Source of the DNA: Comamonadaceae bacterium
GTDB lineage: Bacteria; Pseudomonadota; Gammaproteobacteria; Burkholderiales; Burkholderiaceae_C
Length of the DNA stretch: 9,134 nucleotides
NCBI GenBank assembly: GCA_947458345.1
Contig: CANHBU010000051.1
Location: 1-9,134 of the forward strand
Direction of reading: 5' to 3'
The notes below the pieces were generated by a model that made no database searches, was not told the DNA's origin, and was given only the letters and a program-made list of their open reading frames with translations. The position numbers and the translations under genes were made by a program. Each line of letters begins with the position of its first letter. Within the stretch, counting starts at the first letter, position 1. This document shows positions 1 to 4,659 of this stretch, in pieces.

Positions 1-370
1 CACGCAGAAAGTCCTCAAAAGCGGCAGCCTCCGCCTCCTCCCCACCCTCCGCCTCCGCCTCCGCCGCCGTCACCGCGGCGGGCGAGCGTTTGCCGATCAG
101 ATTGAGCAGAAAGTCACTGCGCGTCATGCGGCCGCTGCACACCGCGGCGGCCAGCTGCAGAAAAACGATCGAGGCCACGGAGCGCGCTGAAAACTCGGCC
201 ACGCCGGTGATTGGGCTGTTGAGGAAATCGCGGCCAATCACGTCGGCTACCACCAAAGCCATGATCACGAAGATCCACACTGTGCCGATCGAAGCCAGCG
301 CCTGCGCAGGAAGGTCAAGCGGATGTTTCGTTATTGGCGCAGGAGCGTCAAGGTCTGTATCGGCAGCCAT
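1..370 (-). CDS. TRAP transporter small permease, DctQ family (C-terminus beyond window)
   Basis: This gene reads off the left edge of the window; 123 residues are visible. It is the small membrane subunit of a tripartite ATP-independent periplasmic (TRAP) transporter, which couples ion gradients to uptake of the ligand held by the binding protein. Residues 24-44 form a first membrane helix ending in the DctQ-typical V-x-D-V-x-x-R (ADVIGRDF), then the PITGVAEFSAR turn and a second helix at about 62-79. ATG 370 is the first start after an in-frame TAA. No good Shine-Dalgarno precedes it, only GACGAACC, so translation may be weak or coupled. It follows the DctP gene after 82 bp, the usual order in such operons; a large DctM subunit would be expected to the left. 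Residues 101-117 are an unusual Ala/Glu/Gly run. The family call is firm; the substrate is unknown. Confidence 0.85.
   Translation of the reverse strand, partial: MAADTDLDAPAPITKHPLDLPAQALASIGTVWIFVIMALVVADVIGRDFLNSPITGVAEFSARSVASIVFLQLAAAVCSGRMTRSDFLLNLIGKRSPAAVTAAEAEAEGGEEAEAAAFEDFLR
28..68 (-). repeat. G-rich GAG/GCG low-complexity tract inside the DctQ gene
   Basis: The plus strand is an almost pure C/T tract built from CCTCCG-like hexamers. On the coding (minus) strand it reads as many GG runs one base apart, with one GGG and one GGGG run, and encodes alternating Glu/Ala/Gly after the second membrane helix. It is an imperfect microsatellite and could form a two-tier G-quadruplex in the mRNA. 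That structure is inferred from base content only. Confidence 0.6.
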
Positions 371-389
371 GGTTCGTCGGATGTATTAG

Positions 390-413
390 GGCCAAGGCCC
401 GCCCACCTTGGCC
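390..413 (-). promoter_or_regulatory. Intercistronic hairpin between the DctP and DctQ genes
   Basis: A perfect 8-bp inverted repeat, GGCCAAGG and CCTTGGCC, is separated by an 8-base loop. It sits between the stop of the DctP-like gene (453) and the start of the DctQ-like gene (370). No T-run follows on the minus strand, so it is not a classical terminator. A stable stem here could protect the upstream binding-protein message from 3' decay, or partly terminate, giving more binding protein than permease, as is known for several transporter operons. Confidence 0.6.
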
Positions 414-452
414 TCAATGGGTAAAGAGAGGCTACAGCGGGCGGGTCTGCGA

Positions 453-1523
453 TCAGCGGGCCGCTTTGTCCCAGTCGCGCAGCGGCTTGATGCCGCGGCT
501 GCGCAGCTCGTCAAAGTAGGCACGCAGCACCGATTTGCCCGCATCGCCGGTGGTTTGCAGCCACGGGCCGATGATGTCGGGCAGGCCGTTGATCCACTTG
601 GCGCGCTCGGCGGCCGGCAGATCGGTGATTTGCAGGCCCGCTGCCTTCATCGTGTCCATCGCACGTGCGGCCGACGTCGTCACGTGCTTGCCGTGCGCAA
701 CCGAGGTGGCGCGGCCAGCCTTGACGAAGGCGTCTTGCACTTCCTTGGGCAGCTTGTCGAAGAAGCTCTTGTTGGCCGCCACGCTGCCGAAGTACATCGC
801 TCCGATATCCACGCGGGTCAGGTGCTTGGCCACCTCGTGCACGCGGGCCGGTGCGATGCCGCTGGCAAAGCTCAGCGCGCCTTGCGTCACGCCGGTCTGG
901 ATGTTGGTGTAGTAGGTGGTCAGCGCGCCTTCGACGGGCGTGGCGCCGGTGTCGCGCATCCAGTTGGCCGACGTGCCCGGCGCGTGGATCTTCTTGTTTT
1001 GCAGCGCCGCCATATTGGTCACTGGGAAGTTGGCGTACACGTCGTAGCTGTCGGTGATCAGGCTCGACAGGGGCACCATGTTTTGCGCGGTCCAGCTGGC
1101 TCTGAGCGCCGGATGGTTGGCATTGAGCTTGTCGAAGATTTCGATCAGCAACTCGTGGTTGGTGGTGGCAAATGGCGTGAAGTAGGTGACGTTTTGCAGA
1201 GGCATGGAAGAGTTCTCCCAGACCGTGCCGACCATGCCGACATCGACGATACCGTCCTTGACCGCAGCGCGCGTCTCGTTGAACTTGTAGAGCGTGCCGC
1301 CGTAGTTCTCGCGCCAGCGAATTTGGTATCTGGCGCCGCCTTCCTTGAGCAATTTGTCCACCTCGGGCTGAAACACCTCCTTCATGGCATAGGCCCAGAT
1401 GTTGGCCGTCGGGTGGCTTGAGCCGATATTGACGGTAATGGATTGCTGCGCAGCAGCGCCGCCAGCGGCCAGTGCGCTGCCAAGCGCGATCAGCCCGGAC
1501 AGGGCAAATGGGTTGAGCTTCAT
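453..1523 (-). CDS. TRAP transporter solute-binding protein, DctP family
   Basis: A 356-residue periplasmic binding protein that captures a small organic solute and hands it to the TRAP membrane subunits. Residues 1-25 are a Sec signal peptide ending in an A-x-A site before QQSITVN. DctP family marks are the GIVDVGMVGT segment (91-100), the YYTNIQTGVTQGAL ligand-site segment (204-217) and FFDKLPKEVQDAF (254-266). The start at 1523 is fixed by AGGAGA six bases upstream and by the signal peptide; the open frame further up only shadows the regulator gene. At 178-184 it reads KKIHAPG where most DctP proteins have K-x-R-V-P, so the conserved carboxylate-binding Arg is replaced by His180. It probably shares a transcript with the DctQ gene and lies 100 bp downstream of the TetR gene. 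The ligand is unknown and need not be a dicarboxylate. Confidence 0.9.
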   Translation of the reverse strand: MKLNPFALSGLIALGSALAAGGAAAQQSITVNIGSSHPTANIWAYAMKEVFQPEVDKLLKEGGARYQIRWRENYGGTLYKFNETRAAVKDGIVDVGMVGTVWENSSMPLQNVTYFTPFATTNHELLIEIFDKLNANHPALRASWTAQNMVPLSSLITDSYDVYANFPVTNMAALQNKKIHAPGTSANWMRDTGATPVEGALTTYYTNIQTGVTQGALSFASGIAPARVHEVAKHLTRVDIGAMYFGSVAANKSFFDKLPKEVQDAFVKAGRATSVAHGKHVTTSAARAMDTMKAAGLQITDLPAAERAKWINGLPDIIGPWLQTTGDAGKSVLRAYFDELRSRGIKPLRDWDKAAR

Positions 1524-1576
1524 GCGATCTCCTTTGAGGTCAATGGCGGCCAAGGCCAGCCGCGGGTGGGTGATAG

Positions 1577-1588
1577 TGCAGTACTGCA
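1577..1588. promoter_or_regulatory. Perfect 12-bp palindrome upstream of the DctP gene
   Basis: TGCAGTACTGCA is a perfect palindrome in the 100-bp gap between the TetR stop and the DctP start, 53 bp from that start. It is well placed for a regulator site on a separate transporter promoter. It does not resemble the TTGACC-N4-GGTAAA sites near the regulator start, so another protein would have to bind it. I see no convincing -35/-10 pair beside it. Confidence 0.3.
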
Positions 1589-1623
1589 AGGGGTGAAACG
1601 GTGTTGGGGCGAGGTCTGGCCGC

Positions 1624-2415
1624 TCATGCGCGCCTCCTGGCTCGCTGCGCGGCTGCGCTGGCCGGCTGCGTCTGGGCTTCGGTGTCGAACAGCGCGCGGC
1701 TGGCCAGGAGGTAGCCGCGGACCCGGTCGCGAACCAACGTGGGGCTGACCCGTTCGGGCGCAGCATCGCTGGCCACGCCCTGTCCGTAAATCCAGCGGCG
1801 CATCGGAATATAAAAGAAGCCGCCATGCAGACCCATCAGCAACTCGGTCTCGCGCTCGCTGGCACGTGCCCGACTTGTCACGCCGCGAAAGCGCCGCGTC
1901 TCGCGGATGAGCCGGGTGAACAGGCGCTGGCGCAGCAGTGAGAAGAAGCGGTCGGTGATGGTGTGGTCGGTCAGCCCCGAGAACACCAGGATGCGCACAA
2001 ACTCGCGCGTCAGCGCTGCGTCGACGTACTCGGCATAAAAGGCGGTCAGCTTGTCTTCGGGCGAGCCAGTCGGATCGTCGAGCAGCGTCTCCCACTCGGG
2101 CTGCCAGCGGCCTTCGAACACCTCGAGGTAGACGCGGTCGATCAGCGCCTGCTTGGTCGGGAAATAGTGGTAGAGCAGCGCGTGCGTCACGCCGATGCTG
2201 CGGGCCAGGTCGCGCAGCTGGCCGTCCAGACCTTTGTCGGCAAAGAACTGGATGGCCCCGTCCAAGATCTGCCGCTCCCGCTCGGCCACGCCCAGTCGTC
2301 GCCTGGGCGCAGCGCCTTGCGCGGGCGCCCCGTTGGGTGCCGCGCTGGAAGGGCGGGGATCAGGGTTTTTCTGGATGGGCACGCTATTTACCGAGCGGTC
2401 AATTTTGCCTACCAT
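1624..2415 (-). CDS. TetR/AcrR-family transcriptional regulator
   Basis: A 263-residue one-component repressor-type regulator. Residues 1-42 are a Pro/Ala-rich, probably disordered extension. The DNA-binding domain spans about 44-92 (RQILDGAIQFFADKG, then the helix-turn-helix with VTHALLYHYFPTKQALIDRV, the Y-H-Y-F-P-T-K signature of the family). The rest is the variable ligand and dimer domain. ATG 2415 is chosen because AGGAGGT lies five bases upstream. The protein is longer than typical (about 190-220 residues) owing to the N-terminal extension and a basic tail ending RARRRA. It diverges from the molybdenum hydroxylase operon, with a 91-bp gap, and reads toward the transporter genes, so it probably controls both. 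Two matching dyads around its start suggest autoregulation. Its ligand is unknown. Confidence 0.92.
   Translation of the reverse strand: MVGKIDRSVNSVPIQKNPDPRPSSAAPNGAPAQGAAPRRRLGVAERERQILDGAIQFFADKGLDGQLRDLARSIGVTHALLYHYFPTKQALIDRVYLEVFEGRWQPEWETLLDDPTGSPEDKLTAFYAEYVDAALTREFVRILVFSGLTDHTITDRFFSLLRQRLFTRLIRETRRFRGVTSRARASERETELLMGLHGGFFYIPMRRWIYGQGVASDAAPERVSPTLVRDRVRGYLLASRALFDTEAQTQPASAAAQRARRRA
2387..2402 (-). promoter_or_regulatory. Putative TetR operator, copy 2 (within the regulator's first codons)
   Basis: On the minus strand this is TTGACC-GCTC-GGTAAA. Its inner part ACCG-AG-CGGT is palindromic, and outer TT/AA bases extend the symmetry. It matches the site at 2418-2433 at all 12 non-spacer positions but lies in the opposite orientation. 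It overlaps codons 5-10 of the regulator. Confidence 0.5.
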
Positions 2416-2417
2416 TG

Positions 2418-2433
2418 TTGACCTCCTGGTAAA
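2418..2433 (+). promoter_or_regulatory. Putative TetR operator, copy 1 (overlaps the regulator's Shine-Dalgarno)
   Basis: TTGACC-TCCT-GGTAAA, an imperfect dyad with half-sites TTGACC and TTTACC, which are the same halves as in the copy centred 31 bp to the left. It lies in the divergent gap, covers the AGGAGGT ribosome site of the regulator, and is 73 bp upstream of the CoxG-like start. A bound TetR dimer here could block both directions. Confidence 0.55.
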
Positions 2434-2480
2434 CAAAAGCACCCGTGAAAACCCCAAGCCCCCAGGTAACGCCAGCCACA

Positions 2481-2494
2481 GCGGCGCGCGCCGC
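2481..2494 (+). promoter_or_regulatory. 14-bp GC palindrome abutting the CoxG-like gene's ribosome site
   Basis: GCGGCGCGCGCCGC is perfectly self-complementary and ends one base before AGGAAG (2495-2500), the ribosome site for the start at 2507. In RNA it could fold into a five-pair stem with a GCGC loop next to the ribosome site. It may also be chance in such GC-rich DNA. Confidence 0.35.
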
Positions 2495-2506
2495 AGGAAG
2501 ATTCGC

Positions 2507-3223
2507 ATGGAACTGACGGGCGATATCGTCATTGCCGCGGCCCGTGCGCGGGTCTGGGCCGCCCTGAACGACCCCGTGGTCCTGGCGGCCTGCATTCCCG
2601 GCTGCGAGGCCGTTGAAGTGGTGGGTCCGCTCGAAAAGACGGCCCGCGTGATGATCAAGGTCGGTCCGGTGCGCGCGCGTTTTGCCGGCCGCATTGTCTT
2701 GGCCGACGTGATCGAGGCCGAGCGCTGTTCGATGAGCTTTGAAGGCTCGGGCGGCGCCGCGGGCATGGCGCGCGGCCAGTCTCAGGTTCAACTCTCCGAC
2801 GAAAACGGGCCCGGTGGTGCGCACACCCGGCTGCGCTACACGGTGCAAGCCTCGGTCGCCGGCCGGCTCGGCCAGGTCGGCGGGCGCATGATCGATGCAG
2901 CGGCCAAGCAGATGGCCGACCAGTTCTTTGGTGCCTTTCAGGCGCATCTGGCGCCGGTTGAGGCGGGTGTCGGTGCGCAGGGCGATCAGGTGGCTCAGGT
3001 CGATCAGGTCGATCAGGTCGATCAGGTCGATCAGGTCGATGGGGCTGCGCAGGCGTCCACGCCCGCCCAGGCGCTTGCCCAGCCAGCGACCGTCCAGGCG
3101 CCCAGCACCGAGCGCTTGCAGCGCCCAGCCGATTCGACGCACTCCGAATGGCTGCGCATCAAGTGGTTTGCTCTCGGTGCCTTGGCCACCGCTTTGGGCG
3201 TGTGGATTGGCGCCCGCCTGTGA
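2507..3223 (+). CDS. coxG: CoxG-like SRPBCC protein with C-terminal membrane anchor
   Basis: A 238-residue member of the carbon monoxide dehydrogenase subunit G (CoxG) family. Residues 1-150 form the SRPBCC hydrophobic-cavity domain: MELTGDIVIAA, then the typical P-x-x-V-W-x-x-L-N-D-P (here ARVWAALNDP), IPGCEAVE, and KVGPVRARFAGRI. Residues 151-212 are a Gln/Pro/Ala-rich linker carrying D-Q-V repeats. A single membrane helix follows at about 216-236 (WFALGALATALGVWIGARL). CoxG anchors Mo-CO dehydrogenase to the membrane and, in mycobacteria, has been reported to carry quinone for electron transfer. By inference this copy does the same for the hydroxylase encoded just downstream. AGGAAG six bases before ATG 2507 supports the start. 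It is the first gene of the plus-strand operon, 33 bp before the FAD subunit. Confidence 0.88.
   Translation: MELTGDIVIAAARARVWAALNDPVVLAACIPGCEAVEVVGPLEKTARVMIKVGPVRARFAGRIVLADVIEAERCSMSFEGSGGAAGMARGQSQVQLSDENGPGGAHTRLRYTVQASVAGRLGQVGGRMIDAAAKQMADQFFGAFQAHLAPVEAGVGAQGDQVAQVDQVDQVDQVDQVDGAAQASTPAQALAQPATVQAPSTERLQRPADSTHSEWLRIKWFALGALATALGVWIGARL
2984..3040 (+). repeat. In-frame 9-bp minisatellite in the CoxG-like linker
   Basis: The unit GATCAGGTC occurs four times exactly (3002-3037), is preceded by two degenerate units (2984-3001) and followed by a partial GAT. It encodes D-Q-V-A-Q-V and then four D-Q-V units (residues 160-178). The unit is a multiple of three, so copy changes lengthen or shorten the linker without breaking the frame. 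Most copies contain a GATC site. Confidence 0.9.
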
Positions 3224-3244
3224 TTGATCCTGCTTATCCCCGAT

Positions 3245-3250
3245 GAGGAG
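3245..3250 (+). promoter_or_regulatory. Ribosome binding site deciding a TTG start
   Basis: GAGGAG lies six bases before TTG 3257, which becomes the first codon of the FAD subunit (M-K-S-P-P-F-D-Y). No in-frame ATG is near the family's usual N-terminus. The earlier TTG at 3224, directly after the CoxG stop, lacks a comparable site and would add residues not usual in the family. Confidence 0.7.
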
Positions 3251-3256
3251 CCCGTT

Positions 3257-4135
3257 TTGAAATCGCCCCCATTCGACTACTGCAAGCCTGACTCGCTCGA
3301 CGAGGTGTTTTCGCTGCTGGCCCAGCACGGCGACGACGCGCGCATCTTGGCTGGAGGCCAGACGCTCATGGCCACGCTCAATATGCGCCTGTCCGAGCCG
3401 GCGCTGCTGATCGACATCACGGGCTTGCAGGCGCTGCGTGGCATCCGTGTGCAAGGCGATCGCCTGTACATCGGCGCGCTGACCACCCACACCGATATTG
3501 AGGGCAGCGCGGTGGTGGCGCAGCATGCTCCCTTGTTGGCGCAGGCGGCGCCGCATATCGCGCACAGGGCCATCCGCAATTCGGGCACCTGGGGCGGCTC
3601 CATCGCCTACGGCGACCCGGCCGCGGAATGGCCGTGTTGCCTGTGCGCCCTCGATGGCATGGTGCATCTGCAGGGCCCCGGCGGTGCGCGGCAGGTCAGT
3701 GCCACCGATTTCTTTCAGGATCTCTACACCACAGCGCTCGAGCCCGGTGAGCTGGTTGTCGGCGCCGACGTGCCGCTGGCCAGCGCCGCCGATTGGGTCG
3801 GTTTTGACGAACTCGCGCGCCGCCACGGTGACTACGCGGTGGCCGGTTTGGCCGTGGCCGCACGCTTTGCGCGCACGCAGTTGCAGCGCGTCAACCTGAG
3901 CTTCCTGGGCATCGGTCCGATCCCGCTGCGCGCGCGTCGCACCGAGGCGCTGCTGGCCGGCAAGACCCTCGATGCGGCCACGATCGAGATTGCGGTGGCC
4001 TCTCTCAGGGCTGAGCTGGACCCGCTGCCCGACCTGACCCATCACGCTGGCACCAAGCGCCACCTGGCCACCGTGCTGGCGCGCCGACTGCTGCAGGCCG
4101 CCCACGCCAGCCGCAGCGCCATTGAACTGACCTGA
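3257..4135 (+). CDS. FAD-binding subunit of a molybdenum hydroxylase (CoxM-like)
   Basis: A 292-residue medium subunit that carries FAD and passes electrons from the iron-sulfur clusters to the final acceptor. The N-terminal MKSPPFDY, then SLDEVFSLLAQHGDDARILAGG, is typical of the family. FAD pyrophosphate-binding motifs are AGGQTL (32-37) and TWGGSIAYGDPAAEWP (121-136), placed as in known CoxM. HGDYAVAG (200-207) and the C-terminal domain with ALLAGKTLDA (231-240) complete it. Length fits the family (about 285-295). TTG 3257 is preferred as start because of GAGGAG upstream and the family N-terminus. The stop falls inside a 10-bp tandem repeat, 26 bp before the next gene. Residues 136-140 read P-C-C-L-C, a cysteine cluster of unknown meaning. 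Confidence 0.92.
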   Translation: MKSPPFDYCKPDSLDEVFSLLAQHGDDARILAGGQTLMATLNMRLSEPALLIDITGLQALRGIRVQGDRLYIGALTTHTDIEGSAVVAQHAPLLAQAAPHIAHRAIRNSGTWGGSIAYGDPAAEWPCCLCALDGMVHLQGPGGARQVSATDFFQDLYTTALEPGELVVGADVPLASAADWVGFDELARRHGDYAVAGLAVAARFARTQLQRVNLSFLGIGPIPLRARRTEALLAGKTLDAATIEIAVASLRAELDPLPDLTHHAGTKRHLATVLARRLLQAAHASRSAIELT

Positions 4136-4152
4136 ACTGACCTGAACCGACG
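4123..4152 (+). repeat. Decamer tandem repeat at the FAD/[2Fe-2S] gene junction
   Basis: Two exact copies of TGAACTGACC (4123-4132, 4133-4142) are followed by a third with two changes (TGAACCGACG, 4143-4152). The in-frame stop TGA of the FAD subunit is the first codon of copy 2, and the GGAG ribosome site of the next gene begins at the end of copy 3. Gain or loss of a copy would change the spacing, and loss could change the FAD subunit's last residues. Confidence 0.8.
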
Positions 4153-4161
4153 GAGACTGTC

Positions 4162-4659
4162 ATGGCACCGCTTCACACCCTTCATGTTGAGGTCAATGGC
4201 CAGCCGCAGCAGCGCAGCGTGCAGCCGCGCCAGCATCTGGTGGACTTCATCCGCAATGACCTGGGCCTCAAAGGCTCCCACCTGGGCTGCGAGCACGGCG
4301 TGTGCGGCGCCTGCACGGTCGAGGTCGACGGCCGCATCGTGCGCGGCTGCCTGACCCTGGCGGTGCAGACGCAGGGCTGCAAGGTGCGCACCATCGAAGG
4401 CCTGAGCGACGATGGCGACGTGCGTGATTTGCAAGAGGCCTTTATCCGCAACAACGCGCTGCAGTGCGGCTTTTGTACGCCAGGCATGGTGATGGCGGCC
4501 AAGGAGCTGCTTGAGGCCAAGCCCGATGCCACGCGCGAGGAAGTGCGCCAGTGGATGAGCGGCAACTTTTGCCGCTGCACGGGCTACCACGCCATCGTGG
4601 ACGCGATTTGCGAAACCTTGGCCGAGCGCGCCCGCAAGGGCCAGAAGGCGAGCGTATGA
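4162..4659 (+). CDS. [2Fe-2S] iron-sulfur subunit of a molybdenum hydroxylase (CoxS-like)
   Basis: A 165-residue small subunit that relays electrons from the molybdenum centre to FAD through two [2Fe-2S] clusters. The N-terminal plant-ferredoxin-type domain holds Cys43, Cys48, Cys51 and Cys63 (GCEHGVCGAC and RGC). The C-terminal four-helix domain holds Cys102, Cys105, Cys137 and Cys139 (QCGFCTPGM and GNFCRCTGY), so all eight ligands are present. Length and spacing match the family. ATG 4162 follows GGAG by six bases. The stop overlaps the next start as ATGA (4656-4659), which implies translational coupling with the catalytic subunit. Nothing in it points to a particular substrate. Confidence 0.95.
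   Translation: MAPLHTLHVEVNGQPQQRSVQPRQHLVDFIRNDLGLKGSHLGCEHGVCGACTVEVDGRIVRGCLTLAVQTQGCKVRTIEGLSDDGDVRDLQEAFIRNNALQCGFCTPGMVMAAKELLEAKPDATREEVRQWMSGNFCRCTGYHAIVDAICETLAERARKGQKASV

Noticed and set aside
408..1421. A 337-residue plus-strand frame over the DctP gene
   Set aside because: The minus strand encodes a full DctP protein with signal peptide and ribosome site; the plus frame has no recognisable domain.
1524..1826. An upstream extension of the DctP frame to 1826
   Set aside because: It would overlap the TetR gene and place about 100 residues before a clear signal peptide; the ribosome site supports 1523.
2984..3040. A CRISPR-like array
   Set aside because: The units are 9 bp, contiguous, in frame and without spacers, so this is a minisatellite.
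3224..3256. TTG 3224 as the start of the FAD subunit
   Set aside because: It directly abuts the previous stop, lacks a good ribosome site and would add 11 non-family residues. TTG 3257 has GAGGAG at the right spacing.
2399..4105. A 568-residue minus-strand frame with L-I-D repeats
   Set aside because: The repeats are just the reverse reading of the 9-bp repeat in the CoxG-like gene, and the strand opposite carries clear CoxG and FAD-subunit motifs.
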